The notes: generated from the sequence alone by a model not told the origin. A stretch of 64,000 bases of DNA from Comamonadaceae bacterium (GCA_947447985.1 CANFLX010000001.1:166841-230840); one strand, 5' to 3'. Counted from the first letter of the stretch, positions 22,283 through 32,896 are shown. Made by a program: numbers and translations.

Positions 22283-24633
22283 GGCGCAGCGCGCAGCGCG
22301 CAGGTGTAAGGTCCCATGCGTGGCTGGGGGTCGGTGGTGGCGGGGCGGCTGGTCGGGATACGGCAGCGGCTCCCCTGGAAAGTCACTTCGACCGCACCGT
22401 GTTCGGGCAGGTTTTGCAGATAGGCTTCACCGCGCTGCCCGACCGGGGCAGTCTCCCCGGTCCCCTCTACCGTCACCGTCGCACCAACGGGCAGGGCTTG
22501 GCCATCGGGCAAGTGCAGCACGAGCAGGGCCGCTCGCTCACGCAGCATGGCGAATTCGACAAACACCCCGCCACGGCTGCGCGGTACCGCAGTCACCTCA
22601 TGGCTGGTGACGCGGTACTCCAGCGGCACCTCTTCAGGGCGCACCGCCAGCAGATTGTTTTGGTAGGGGTTCAGGGTGGTGACAAGCGCCAGTCCCCGCG
22701 CGTCACTGACCGCCACCGGCAGGTTCCAGCGGTACACCGGAATGCCTGGCGCGTCCCCGGTGGACACCAAGGCAAAGCCGCTGCTGATGGGCGGGCCGTA
22801 AAACGAACGGCCAGCCAGCACCCCCAGGCTGCCTGCGGTGCTGGCGCGCCATGACACTGTGGCCTTGCGGCCTACCAGTTCCAGGTCGTGTTCGCCGAGG
22901 GTGGTGCGCGCATTCAGCCCCAGCAGCACGCTCGGCGCGTCCTCCGCAGTGTCGGGGTGCGTGGCGGTGGTCGCCAATCGCCATGCCACACCGGTGTTGG
23001 TGACAGGGGCACTGGCGTAGTCCTTGCGCAGGGTTGTGACCTCGCCTTGCCTCTGCAGGCTGCTGCTGAAAAAGCCTTGGCGCCCCAGCGGCACACTGAT
23101 CGCAATCTGCGCCGCCGTGCCACTGCTGCTTTGCACCGCACCCAGCGATACGCTGAAGCCGCTAAAACTTTTGGACCAGCCCAGGCTGCTGATGGTGCGG
23201 GTGTTGCCGTCCCAGGTCGACAAAAACCCATGGCTTGCGCTCACACTGCCAAGGCCGTGGGCCAGTGCGCGTGACGCGTACAAACGAAGGTCATCTCGCG
23301 CTTGCGCGAGCGAGCTGTCGCTATCGCCCAGCAGCCGGAATGCGCTGGACGAATGGATGACGCCTGCCCCCACACTGGCCACACTGATTTGCCACAGAGC
23401 CGATGTGGCCCACTGCTGCCCCTGGCCTGCTGGCGAATGGCTCATCGCCAGGCGGGTGTCACCGACCATGTTGTCTGCCAGGGGAAAGGTGGCGCCCGCG
23501 CCCAGGCTGCTGGCGCCAGCGCTCCAGGTCGCACCTGCGTCGAGGGTGAGCCAGCGCGTCAGCCCCCAGCGGTGCGAACTGCTCAGAAAGGGCGTGTCAT
23601 AGTGGTCGAGTTCAGGGCGCAGCAGCCCGGCGCTGTAGTTGAAGCTGTACACCCCTTGGCGGTACAGGCGTGCGGTGTGCAGGTAGGGGACGCTGACGAT
23701 GCGCTCGTTGTTCAGCGCATCGCGAATCAGCACCTTGATCTGGCCGGCTCCGTCGACGGTGGGCAGACCGCTGATGTCAAAGGGGCCGGCGGGCACCGAC
23801 AGCGGGGCGCCGACCCGCCTGTCATTGAGAAAAAATTCCAGCGTGCTGGGCAAGCGCGCGGCGTCAAAAATGGCGGGCGTCTCCAGCGTGGTGAAGGCGG
23901 GGTCGAGCCCAAAGTTGCTCTGCCAGGCGATGCCGCCAAAACGCACACTCGGAACGCCTGCGCCCTGGGGCAATACGCTGTCGCCGACAGACAGGGTGGT
24001 GAGCTGTGCTTCGTCGTCACGAAAAAAGGTCGTGCTCAGTCGCGTGAATGCGTGCTGGTTGTCGGTGGGTGCGCCAGGCGGGGTGCTGCCCTTGGAGCTG
24101 AGCGCAGTTGCGACATCCAAGAGACCCGCGGGTCCGAACCAGGACAGGTTTTGGCGGCTGCCTGCGGTCGGGGGTTCTTTGCCCGTGCCTCTGAGTTGCA
24201 GGCTGTAGTTCAACAGAGCGCCGGGTAGTGCGGGCACGGGTTTGCCGGCATGCAGGGCGTTCAGGCGGATTTGCGTTCCGGCATACCAGTGCGGCTCGAC
24301 TGCGAGCATCAGCATCAGCGCCGTTTCGTCGACGCGGGCCTGCAAACCGGCTTGGTCGAACAGAGGCACGACCTCCAGACCCTCCCGCTGCACGGGTGGT
24401 ACCTGGACGGCAAAGCCCAGGGCGACGAAATCTTTTTGCGCCATGTAGGGCCGCGATGCCTTGTCAAAGACCAGAAAGGCAAATTGAGGCTGCAGGGCGC
24501 CGTTGACCATGACACCATGGAATCCGCCGAGCTCCGCGGCCATGGTCGCGCTACTCAGTGCCCATAGCATGACGGCCCGCAGTCCCAAGAACCTGGCGGC
24601 GGCAGAAACACCTAGCGTGCGCTGCTGGGCCAC
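22279..24633 (-). CDS. Fimbrial outer-membrane usher protein (FimD/PapC/CsuD family)
   Basis: 784 aa; SVPYLHTARLYRQGVYSFNYSAGLLR, GPFDISGLPTVDGAGQIKVLIRDALNNE. Confidence 0.92.
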   Translation of the reverse strand: MAQQRTLGVSAAARFLGLRAVMLWALSSATMAAELGGFHGVMVNGALQPQFAFLVFDKASRPYMAQKDFVALGFAVQVPPVQREGLEVVPLFDQAGLQARVDETALMLMLAVEPHWYAGTQIRLNALHAGKPVPALPGALLNYSLQLRGTGKEPPTAGSRQNLSWFGPAGLLDVATALSSKGSTPPGAPTDNQHAFTRLSTTFFRDDEAQLTTLSVGDSVLPQGAGVPSVRFGGIAWQSNFGLDPAFTTLETPAIFDAARLPSTLEFFLNDRRVGAPLSVPAGPFDISGLPTVDGAGQIKVLIRDALNNERIVSVPYLHTARLYRQGVYSFNYSAGLLRPELDHYDTPFLSSSHRWGLTRWLTLDAGATWSAGASSLGAGATFPLADNMVGDTRLAMSHSPAGQGQQWATSALWQISVASVGAGVIHSSSAFRLLGDSDSSLAQARDDLRLYASRALAHGLGSVSASHGFLSTWDGNTRTISSLGWSKSFSGFSVSLGAVQSSSGTAAQIAISVPLGRQGFFSSSLQRQGEVTTLRKDYASAPVTNTGVAWRLATTATHPDTAEDAPSVLLGLNARTTLGEHDLELVGRKATVSWRASTAGSLGVLAGRSFYGPPISSGFALVSTGDAPGIPVYRWNLPVAVSDARGLALVTTLNPYQNNLLAVRPEEVPLEYRVTSHEVTAVPRSRGGVFVEFAMLRERAALLVLHLPDGQALPVGATVTVEGTGETAPVGQRGEAYLQNLPEHGAVEVTFQGSRCRIPTSRPATTDPQPRMGPYTCALRAAP

Positions 24634-25394
24634 ATGTCCACATCGGGCACGAGGACCGGCGTGTCGCTACCGTCCAGCACAAGCACAATGCGCCAGGGTG
24701 CGCCGTGCTTATTCGCCGGAACGGGCAGGCGCCATTCGCGCCAAGCCTGGGCCAGCACGGTCACGCGTTGTTTGCTGGCGATGTCGGCCTCGGGGTGGGG
24801 ACCGGGCTGCTGGCTCAGACCCACCATCGTCAAGGCCGTGCGGGTCGTCCCTGGATTGCTGGCGCGCACGATCAGGGCCTCGCCCTCGCTTCGCATGGAC
24901 CAGCGCAGTGCCGGTTTGACGCCGTGGCCCGATGGCGCCACAAACACCGGCAAAAGGTATTGAATGGCAAAGTCGACAACGCCGACCTCGCGGGCAGGAT
25001 CGCTGGGGCGCGGCACCTCGGCCAACACCAAACGATAGGCCTGCTCGACCGCCTGGCGCACGGGATTGCGAAAACCCAGGCGCACGATTTGCGATTCCGA
25101 GGGGGCCAGAGTGAACAAAGGCGGGCTGGCAATGAAATCCTGGGTGGCGACATACTGGTCCACGCCATCCACGGTATGCCAGTCCATCACCGTGACCTGG
25201 TACAGCACCTCGCGTCCACGGTCGTTGCGCACCGTGACGATGGCGCGACCGTCCGACGGCACTTCGATGATGACCGGCGTGATGGTCGTCGCACAGAGGC
25301 CGAGTGCACCGAACCCCGCCAACGCGAAGGCGAAGAGCACCCGCCATGGGCTTTTAGAAGGCAATGGTGACGATGACCGTGTCGGTATAGGCAC
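24612..25394 (-). CDS. Periplasmic pilus-assembly chaperone (PapD-like)
   Basis: Upstream of usher; PSESQIVRLGFRNPV and beta-strand organisation typical of chaperones. Confidence 0.85.
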   Translation of the reverse strand: MPIPTRSSSPLPSKSPWRVLFAFALAGFGALGLCATTITPVIIEVPSDGRAIVTVRNDRGREVLYQVTVMDWHTVDGVDQYVATQDFIASPPLFTLAPSESQIVRLGFRNPVRQAVEQAYRLVLAEVPRPSDPAREVGVVDFAIQYLLPVFVAPSGHGVKPALRWSMRSEGEALIVRASNPGTTRTALTMVGLSQQPGPHPEADIASKQRVTVLAQAWREWRLPVPANKHGAPWRIVLVLDGSDTPVLVPDVDMWPSSAR

Positions 25395-25893
25395 CGGGCG
25401 CTTTGCTGACCGATTCCGCGCCGATCACACGGCCGTAAATGGTGACGGGTTGGTCCAAGCCATTGCCCACCGTCGATGTCAGCAGATTGTTGGTCGCCGC
25501 CAGCGAAGCCGTGGCGTCCACCTGGGTTGCATAGGTGGTGTCGACCGCGATGATGTAGGGAAGCCGATTGGCCGCGTCCCCCATCTGGCGGCGGTACTGG
25601 ATGCCGGTGCCGCCCGTGGTGATGTGGTTCAGCCCATCGCCCAAGTCCAGCGTGTAGGTGGTGCCGGTGGTGCAGACCGCGGTGACCGTGGCCTGGGTGT
25701 CCTTGACTACGCCAGGTAGCACGGTACCGAAAGCCATCGGACTGGCAGACACAGAGCACGCGGTTTCGATGTTTGCGCTGACCAGCATGTTGCCGGTGTT
25801 GGTATTGCCCGCGGCTTGCGCGGCGGGGGCCAAGCAAAGTCCAAGCAAGGCGAAGATGCCGGAAACGGCACGGGAGGTGACATTGATTTTCAT
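25354..25893 (-). CDS. Spore-coat-U domain protein, putative major pilus subunit
   Basis: Signal peptide, NIETACSVSASPMAFGTVLPGV..., C-terminal PGAYTDTVIVTIAF. Confidence 0.9.
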   Translation of the reverse strand: MKINVTSRAVSGIFALLGLCLAPAAQAAGNTNTGNMLVSANIETACSVSASPMAFGTVLPGVVKDTQATVTAVCTTGTTYTLDLGDGLNHITTGGTGIQYRRQMGDAANRLPYIIAVDTTYATQVDATASLAATNNLLTSTVGNGLDQPVTIYGRVIGAESVSKAPGAYTDTVIVTIAF

Positions 25894-26157
25894 GGGAACA
25901 ATCTTTGGTGTGGGTGATTCCGGCGCTTAGGAAAATCCAGTTCCAAGAAGCCCACACCCCATCATGTTCTTGAATACCGGTGGGCTCTGTGCAGCCGCCA
26001 ACATATGTCAAATTTGAGAGCCGTTATTGCGCCGCGTCAATTCCAGCGGCTGTTGCCCGAAGCTTGCGGTACCATTCCACCGGACAGTTTGCAGACTTGG
26101 CACCGGCTCTGAACCCTTGCTTTTTTTCATCAATTCAACACCACGAGGAAACACGCT

Positions 26158-26952
26158 TTGACCGATATTTCAAAACGCAGTTGGTTGCAGTCTGGCGGAC
26201 TGATGTCCGCAGGGGCTTTGTTGGGTTGCGCCACGCCAGGCGTCACGCAGTCCAGCGTCAAAACCCCGTTTGCCGTGCCAGCGGTTTACTTGCCCATCGT
26301 GGGCTCGGACGAGATGTACCCGGTGCGCCGCGTCTACTGCATTGGTCGCAATTACGCCGCGCATTCCCGCGAAATGGGCTCGGACCCCACGCGCGAGCCA
26401 CCGTTTTTCTTTCAAAAGCCGACCGATGCGATTCAAAACGTGGCCAGCGGCACCGTGGCCGACCACCTCTATCCACCCCTGACCAAAAACTACCACTACG
26501 AGGCAGAACTGGTGGCGGCGCTGGGCAAAGGCGGGCGCAATATTTCGGTAGACAAGGCCCTGGAGCATGTCTATGGCTACACCCTGGGTTTGGACATGAC
26601 GCGTCGGGATTTGCAGCGCGCCATGGGCGACGAGAAAAAGCCCTGGGAAATCGGCAAAAGTTTTGACCACTCCGCGCCCATCGGGCCCTTGCACAAGGTG
26701 GCGCAAACGGGGCATTTCACGCAGGGTGCCATTTGGCTGAAGGTCAACGGTCAGACCAAGCAAAGTGCCAATTTGAACCAGATGATTTGGTCGGTGGCCG
26801 AGCAAATTGCCAAGCTCTCCGAGGCGTTTGAGCTCTTTCCTGGCGACATTATTTACTCCGGCACCCCGGAAAACGTGGGGCCTGTGGTGCGCGGCGATGT
26901 GATCGAAATGCACATCGACGGCCTGCCCAACCTGAGCGTGAAGATCGTTTAA
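26158..26952 (+). CDS. Fumarylacetoacetate-hydrolase family protein with N-terminal export-like signal
   Basis: YCIGRNYAAHSREMG, EAELVAALGKGGRNIS, DIIYSGTPENVGPV; TTG start with GAGGA 9 nt upstream. Confidence 0.87.
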   Translation: MTDISKRSWLQSGGLMSAGALLGCATPGVTQSSVKTPFAVPAVYLPIVGSDEMYPVRRVYCIGRNYAAHSREMGSDPTREPPFFFQKPTDAIQNVASGTVADHLYPPLTKNYHYEAELVAALGKGGRNISVDKALEHVYGYTLGLDMTRRDLQRAMGDEKKPWEIGKSFDHSAPIGPLHKVAQTGHFTQGAIWLKVNGQTKQSANLNQMIWSVAEQIAKLSEAFELFPGDIIYSGTPENVGPVVRGDVIEMHIDGLPNLSVKIV

Positions 26953-27350
26953 GCAGTTCGGTCAAACAGGCGGCCGGTCATGCCGCCAATAAATCCCTTG
27001 TGTTCGGGGGCCTTGGTGGTCGCGTCGCTCACGCGGATCGGCAGTGTCGGATTTTTGAACAAGGCCATGCGCCCCAGCTGCATTTCCTGGGCAATGCGCA
27101 AGGCCGCGACCAGGTTGCTGCTTTGCAAGGCGCTGCCAATGCGGGTCAGGCCGGGTTGATGGGCGAGTTCCAGGTCATGGGACACCAGCGCGGTAAAAGC
27201 CAGGCGTGCCGCGTCGATGGGCCCGGTTTTCAGGGCACTGAGCAAGGCGCGCAGGCGCTGCTCGCGGCGGTGCTGCTGATCGTCGGCGCTGGGGTGGTGG
27301 CTGGCGCCACCGTCCCGGTCTAGGGCTCTGATTTCGAAGTCATTGGCCAT
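26949..27350 (-). CDS. Hypothetical protein
   Basis: 133-aa ORF in a gap, convergent with the FAH gene and overlapping its stop by 4 bp. Confidence 0.55.
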   Translation of the reverse strand: MANDFEIRALDRDGGASHHPSADDQQHRREQRLRALLSALKTGPIDAARLAFTALVSHDLELAHQPGLTRIGSALQSSNLVAALRIAQEMQLGRMALFKNPTLPIRVSDATTKAPEHKGFIGGMTGRLFDRTA

Positions 27351-27438
27351 GGGGCTGCTCCTCCTGTCGAAACATCGACATTGCGTCCCACCTATTCAGG
27401 AATCGTGCCAACCCCTGGCAAAGCCAGGGCAATCGCCC

Positions 27439-28737
27439 TCAGTGCGCCCCGTAGCCCATGGTCTGCGGCAGCCACAGCACGATTTGCGGGAAGAAAGTCA
27501 TGGCCAGCAGCAGGGCCAGCAGCATGAGCAAAAAGGGCCAGCCTTCGCGCATCATTTCGCCAATCGGGATACCTGTTAGCGCCTTGGTCACAAACAGCAG
27601 CATGCCAAAGGGCGGGTGAATCAGCCCGATCATCATATTGAGCACCACCAGCACCCCAAAGTGCACCAGGTCCACCCCCAGCAGCCTGGCCGCAGGCAGC
27701 AGCATGGGTACGAATACCAGGAGCAGCACCGATACGTCCAAAAAGCAGCCCAGCGCCAGGAAAAGCAGGTTGACCAGCAGCAAAAACTGGATTTGGGAGA
27801 GATGCATGCCCGACACCCACAGTGCCATGGCCTGGGGCACACCCTCTGCGGTGAGTGCGTAGTTGAGCATGAATGAGCCGGCCAGGATGAGGGTGATCAC
27901 CGCGCTGCCGCGGGCCGACTCCAGCACTACCGTCCAAAAGCCGCGCCAGTCGAGGGCGCGAAACACCACGGTGGACAAGACCAGCGCATGCAAAGCAGCC
28001 ACTGCCGCCGCCTCGGTGGGCGTAAATGCACCCGAGTAGATTCCGCCCAACAAAACGATGGGCATGGACAGGGGAAGGGCACCGCGAAAGGCCAAAGCCG
28101 CCCACTCCGAGCGCGGGATCGGCGCCTCGCGCGGCATGTTGCGCCGCGTGGCAATCCCATGGACCACCAGCATCATGAGAGCGGCCATCAGGAGGCCGGG
28201 CACCACGCCCCCTAAGAACAAAGCACCTACCGAGGTGCCGGACACCAGGGCGTAAATCACCATGGGAATCGAGGGCGGAATGATGGGCCCCAAGGTTGCA
28301 CTGGCAACCACCACGGCGCCCGCAAAGCCACGCGGGTATTCGGGATGCTTGAGCATTTGCCGGATGGTGACCAAGCCCGGGCCGGCCGCGTCGGCAATGG
28401 CGCTACCGCTCATGCCTGAAAAAATCACACTGACCAAAATATCCACCTGGGCAAGGCCTCCCCGCATGGGCCCGACCAGAATGCGGCAAAAGTCGAAAAT
28501 GCGCTCGCTCACCGTGCCCGCATTCATCAGGTTGGCGGCAAACACAAACAAAGGCACCGCCAGCAATACATAGCTGTTGTACAGGCCATTGCTCACCTGC
28601 TCGGCCACCAGCCCCAGGTCTTGGTGGGTGGCCATCAGGTAGCCAATGCCTGCAGCCAGCATGCCAAAGCCAATCGGCATGCGCAGCAACAGCGCAGCCA
28701 CCAGCACCCCGGCCAAAACCCACAGACCCATGCTCAT
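27439..28737 (-). CDS. dctM: TRAP transporter large permease (DctM)
   Basis: IPPSIPMVIYALVSGTSVGALFLGGVVPGLL; 432 aa. Confidence 0.93.
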   Translation of the reverse strand: MSMGLWVLAGVLVAALLLRMPIGFGMLAAGIGYLMATHQDLGLVAEQVSNGLYNSYVLLAVPLFVFAANLMNAGTVSERIFDFCRILVGPMRGGLAQVDILVSVIFSGMSGSAIADAAGPGLVTIRQMLKHPEYPRGFAGAVVVASATLGPIIPPSIPMVIYALVSGTSVGALFLGGVVPGLLMAALMMLVVHGIATRRNMPREAPIPRSEWAALAFRGALPLSMPIVLLGGIYSGAFTPTEAAAVAALHALVLSTVVFRALDWRGFWTVVLESARGSAVITLILAGSFMLNYALTAEGVPQAMALWVSGMHLSQIQFLLLVNLLFLALGCFLDVSVLLLVFVPMLLPAARLLGVDLVHFGVLVVLNMMIGLIHPPFGMLLFVTKALTGIPIGEMMREGWPFLLMLLALLLAMTFFPQIVLWLPQTMGYGAH

Positions 28738-28747
28738 GCCGCGGCCC

Positions 28748-29239
28748 TCACAAGCGCAATTCGTGCTCTAGGCCCTGGCCGCGCAGTGCCTGCACGATGG
28801 CCCAAGCGCATCGCAGCACCAGCGCCACCAGCAGCATCACGAACGGCAGGTCGATCCACATGAACGAGACGCCCAGCACCGGTGAGCCCTCGCGGCCCAT
28901 GAAGTGCACATAGTCCCAGCTCGCGGGCAGCGCGGCACCCGCCAAGCCACCGACCAGCAAGTTGCCTGCGACGCACATGGCCTGGCGCACGCGCCGCGAC
29001 GCGCTGTTCCACAGCAGGTCAAACACCACGTGCTCGCGCTCAGGCACGACCCAGGCAGCGGTCCACAAAATCACCCAGAGGTACAAGATGACAGCGGCCT
29101 CGTCGGTCCAGGCCAGCGGCATGTTCAGGCCAAAACGCGCACCGATTTGCACGATGAACACCGCAAACAATGCCAGAAACAAGAGTCCTGCCACCGCACT
29201 CGCGGCGCTGCGCCAGAACCTCACAAGCTGGCTGACCAT
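28748..29239 (-). CDS. dctQ: TRAP transporter small permease (DctQ)
   Basis: Four TM segments; LAWTDEAAVILYLWVILWTAAWVV. Confidence 0.9.
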   Translation of the reverse strand: MVSQLVRFWRSAASAVAGLLFLALFAVFIVQIGARFGLNMPLAWTDEAAVILYLWVILWTAAWVVPEREHVVFDLLWNSASRRVRQAMCVAGNLLVGGLAGAALPASWDYVHFMGREGSPVLGVSFMWIDLPFVMLLVALVLRCAWAIVQALRGQGLEHELRL

Positions 29240-29242
29240 GCC

Positions 29243-30253
29243 TTAGCGCACTGCGTTGATGCGGTCCACCAAACCGGCGGGCCAGGCTTTGGCGTAGTCG
29301 GAGCGCTGGTAGCTTTGCTGCACCGACTTGTGGAAGGCGTCCAGGTCCGGCGTGGTGATTTGCAGGCCTTCTTTGCGGAAGAACTCCACCAGTTGCGCTT
29401 CTTCTTTGATGCGGTTGTCGTTGTTGTAGATGGCAGCGGCCTGTGCGGCGGCCGTTACTTTTTGGCGCTGCGCGGGCGTCATCGCCGCCAGGCTCTTGTT
29501 GGAGATGGAAATAAACAGGCTGTCGACCAAGTGGCTGGTCAGCACGATTTGCTTGGTCACTTCGTAAAACTTGGCCGCACGCACCGAGGGCAGCGGGTTG
29601 TCCTGCCCGTCGATGGTGCCGGTCTTGAGGCCCATATACACCTCGCCAAAGGCCAGCGGCGTGGCGGTCGCTCCCAAAGCCTCGCCCAAAAAAAGCCATT
29701 CTTTCGAGCCCGGCATGCGCAGCTTGACGCCCTTGAGGTCGGCAGGCGTTTTGACATTGCGCACTTCGCGCAAATTGAGTTGGCGCGTACCCAGATAGGC
29801 CGTGGCCAAGGGCGTGACGTCCATGGTGTCAGACACCAGTTTGAATAACTCGGCACCTAGAGGCCCCTGGAAAATCTTTTGCTGCTGGGCCGGGTCGCGC
29901 ACCATGTAGCCCGCGGTAAACACTGAAAAAGCCGGCACAAACTTGGCAATGTCAAACGATGAGAGCGTGGTCAATTCCAGGTTGCCGCGCGCCATGGCCG
30001 CCGACTCGGCCCCTTGCTTGAACAAAGAGGCGTTGAGGTTGATCTGTACGTCAAACTCACCGGGAGCACTTTTTTCTAAGGTGTCTTTGAACACCGTCCA
30101 CATCTTGGCGTGCCAGTCTTCAGGTACGGCAGGGCTGGAGATGCGCAACACCACTTTGCTTTGCGCGATCGCCGAAAAGCTGCACGCGCCCAAGGCTGCA
30201 GTGCCGGCCAACAGCCGGCGGCGACTGATCGTGGACTGGTGAAGGTTTTGCAT
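29243..30253 (-). CDS. dctP: TRAP transporter substrate-binding protein (DctP family), Tat-type signal
   Basis: SRRRLLAG signal; GEVYMGLKTGTIDGQDNPL motif. Confidence 0.92.
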   Translation of the reverse strand: MQNLHQSTISRRRLLAGTAALGACSFSAIAQSKVVLRISSPAVPEDWHAKMWTVFKDTLEKSAPGEFDVQINLNASLFKQGAESAAMARGNLELTTLSSFDIAKFVPAFSVFTAGYMVRDPAQQQKIFQGPLGAELFKLVSDTMDVTPLATAYLGTRQLNLREVRNVKTPADLKGVKLRMPGSKEWLFLGEALGATATPLAFGEVYMGLKTGTIDGQDNPLPSVRAAKFYEVTKQIVLTSHLVDSLFISISNKSLAAMTPAQRQKVTAAAQAAAIYNNDNRIKEEAQLVEFFRKEGLQITTPDLDAFHKSVQQSYQRSDYAKAWPAGLVDRINAVR

Positions 30254-30278
30254 TGCTTGTCTCCGTAGTGTGAAGTTG

Positions 30279-32876
30279 TCAGTAGGCCAGTGTTTGCAGC
30301 AGCTCGGTCTCGATGGCGATTTGCGCTTTGTTGTGCTGCAACTGTGCGCCGTGGACCAAAAAAGTGTCGTCGACCCGTTCGCCCAAGGTGGCAACCTTGG
30401 CCAATTGCACGGCAATCTCATGGCGTGCCAGCACCTGTGCCACCGAATAGAGCAAGCCGGGCCGGTCGCTGGCCGAGATGTTGAGCAGCCAGTTTTGTGC
30501 TTTTTCGTCGGGGCGCAGGGTGACCCGTGGCGCAATCGGAAAGCTCTTGACGCGGCGCGACACCCGGCCCTTGGACGGTGTGGGCAACGGCCCTGCGTTG
30601 GCAATGGTTTGGGCGAGTTCGGTCTCCAGCATGCTGGTCAGGGCCTGGTAGTGCTCCTCCATGCCGGCAGAGGTCACGACTTCAAAGGTGTCCAGCGCGT
30701 AGCCGGTCTGCGAGGTGTGCACCCGCGCATCCACAATGCTGAAAGAAGCCTGGTCGAAGTAGCCGCAAATGCGCGCGAACAGGTCAGGCTGGTCGGGTGT
30801 GTAGACCAGCACTTGCAGGCCTTCGCCGATGGTGGAGCGCCGGGCACGAACGACTGGCGTGGCGGTTTGCACATGGCGCGACAGCTGTTTGGTGTGCCAG
30901 GCGATGTCTTCGGCATCGTGGCGCATGAAATAGCTCACGTCCAGCGTGGCCCACAGCGCTTTGTGCGCCTCAAAGGGCAGGGAATACAGCGCCAGGTTGA
31001 CCAGCGCCTCGCGCTTGCGGCTCTCCACCTCGGCGTCAGCATCCGGTGCACGGCCACCCAAGGTGCGCATGGTGTAGCGGTACAGGTCTTCGAGCAGCTT
31101 GGCTTTCCAGGCATTCCAGACCTTGGGCGAGGTGCCGCGAATGTCAGCCACCGTGAGCAAATACAGGGCGGTGAGATTGCGCTCATTGCCCACGCGTTGT
31201 GCAAATTTGGCAATGACGGCGCTGTCGCTCAGGTCGGACTTTTGCGCAATGTGGCTCATGGTCAAGTGCTCGGCCACCAAGAACTCGATCAAGGCCGTGT
31301 CCTCGGCGCTGATGCCGTGCTGCTTGCAAAAGCGCCGCGCTTCCACGCAGCCCAGTTCCGAGTGGTCGCCGCCGCGCCCTTTGGCAATGTCGTGGAAGAG
31401 CGCTGCCACATACAGCAGCCAGGGCTTGTCCCAGCCCGAGGCCAGCTGCGAGCAAAACGGGTATTCGTGGGCGTGTTCGACGATGAAGAAACGCCGCATA
31501 TTGCGCAGCACGGTCAGGATGTGCTGGTCCACCGTGTAGACGTGAAACAGGTCGTGCTGCATTTGCCCGACGATGCGCCTGAACACCCACAGGTAGCGCC
31601 CCAGCACCGAGGTTTGGTTCATCAGCCGGATGGCGTGGGTCAGGCCGCTGGGCTGCATCAGGATCGCCATGAAGGTGGCGCGGTTGACCGGGTCGCTGCG
31701 AAAGGCACCGTCCATCAGGCTGCGTGCGTTGTAGAGCGCACGCAGCGTGCGGGCGGACAGGCCCTTCACGCCGACCGTGTTTTGGTAGAGCAAAAAGGTT
31801 TCCAGAATCGCGTGAGGCTCGCGCTGGTAGAGGTCGTCGCTGGCGACGTCGAGCATGCCCGCTTTGTCGTTAAAGCGCTCGTTGATCGGCCGCAGCGCGT
31901 GGGTGGAGGGGTTCAGCCGCTCCTCAATGTTCATCAACAAAATCAGGTTGAGCTGGGTCACGGCTTTGGCCGCCCAATAGTAGCGCTTCATCAGCAGTTC
32001 GCTGGCGCGCACCATGCCCAGCGTGCCCATGGGCGCAGCGGCCTGGCCACTGCGGTAGCCAAAAGCCTCGGCCACCGGGGTTTGCAGGTCAAACACCAAA
32101 CGGTCTTCGCGCCGCTTGGCGACGGTGTGCAAGCGGGCGCGAATCAAGTACAGCAGGGACTCATTGCGCTGAATTTGCTGCACTTCAAACGGCGTGGCCA
32201 GTCCATTGGCAGCCAGTTCTGCCCAGTTGTTGCCCAGTCGCGCCGCTTTGGCCACCCACAAAATCGCCTGCAGGTCGCGCATTCCACCCGGCGACTCTTT
32301 GCAGTTGGGCTCCAGCGAATAGGGCGTGTCTTCAAACTTGGTGTGGCGCTGGCGCAGCTCCAGCGTTTTGGCCACAAAAAAGGCCTTGGGGTCCAGGGCT
32401 GCGAAAAAGGCGTCGGTGAACTGCTTCATGAGGCTTGCGTCCCCGGTCACCAAACGGCATTCCAGCAAGGCGGTCTGCACCGTCACGTCGCGCAAGGACT
32501 CGGTCACGCAGTCCTGCACCGTGCGTACGCTGGAGCCGATCTCAAGGCCAGCATCCCAGCAACTTCCGATGAACGCCTCGACGCATTTTGAAACCGCCGT
32601 ATCGTCCTGTGCGCCCTCGGGCAGCAGTACCAGCACATCCACATCGGAGTGCGGAAACAACTCACCGCGCCCATAGCCTCCGACGGCCAGCAGGGCGCAA
32701 GGCCCACGCAGCCCGGCCTGGTCCCACAGGGTGCTGAGCAAGGCGTCCGTTTGCTGTGAGAGTTGGCGCAGCACCTTGTGGATGCCGCGCGGCGTGAAGC
32801 CAGGCGCCAGCAGGCGCTGCAGGATGTGCGCTTTTTGCGCGCGGTAGGCGGTGCGCAGTGCCTGCAAATCGTTCAT
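30279..32876 (-). CDS. glnD: [Protein-PII] uridylyltransferase / UR enzyme
   Basis: [20 protein letters not shown] nucleotidyltransferase, HD domain, C-terminal ACT domains. Confidence 0.95.
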   Translation of the reverse strand: MNDLQALRTAYRAQKAHILQRLLAPGFTPRGIHKVLRQLSQQTDALLSTLWDQAGLRGPCALLAVGGYGRGELFPHSDVDVLVLLPEGAQDDTAVSKCVEAFIGSCWDAGLEIGSSVRTVQDCVTESLRDVTVQTALLECRLVTGDASLMKQFTDAFFAALDPKAFFVAKTLELRQRHTKFEDTPYSLEPNCKESPGGMRDLQAILWVAKAARLGNNWAELAANGLATPFEVQQIQRNESLLYLIRARLHTVAKRREDRLVFDLQTPVAEAFGYRSGQAAAPMGTLGMVRASELLMKRYYWAAKAVTQLNLILLMNIEERLNPSTHALRPINERFNDKAGMLDVASDDLYQREPHAILETFLLYQNTVGVKGLSARTLRALYNARSLMDGAFRSDPVNRATFMAILMQPSGLTHAIRLMNQTSVLGRYLWVFRRIVGQMQHDLFHVYTVDQHILTVLRNMRRFFIVEHAHEYPFCSQLASGWDKPWLLYVAALFHDIAKGRGGDHSELGCVEARRFCKQHGISAEDTALIEFLVAEHLTMSHIAQKSDLSDSAVIAKFAQRVGNERNLTALYLLTVADIRGTSPKVWNAWKAKLLEDLYRYTMRTLGGRAPDADAEVESRKREALVNLALYSLPFEAHKALWATLDVSYFMRHDAEDIAWHTKQLSRHVQTATPVVRARRSTIGEGLQVLVYTPDQPDLFARICGYFDQASFSIVDARVHTSQTGYALDTFEVVTSAGMEEHYQALTSMLETELAQTIANAGPLPTPSKGRVSRRVKSFPIAPRVTLRPDEKAQNWLLNISASDRPGLLYSVAQVLARHEIAVQLAKVATLGERVDDTFLVHGAQLQHNKAQIAIETELLQTLAY

Positions 32877-32896
32877 GGGAGCGGGACCTGGGGCCC

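Noticed and set aside
26949-27350. Hypothetical ORF as a toxin/antitoxin or defence gene
   Set aside because: No motif or partner gene supports this; left as hypothetical.
30270-32591. 773-aa plus-strand ORF opposite glnD
   Set aside because: Antisense artefact; the GlnD motifs are on -.
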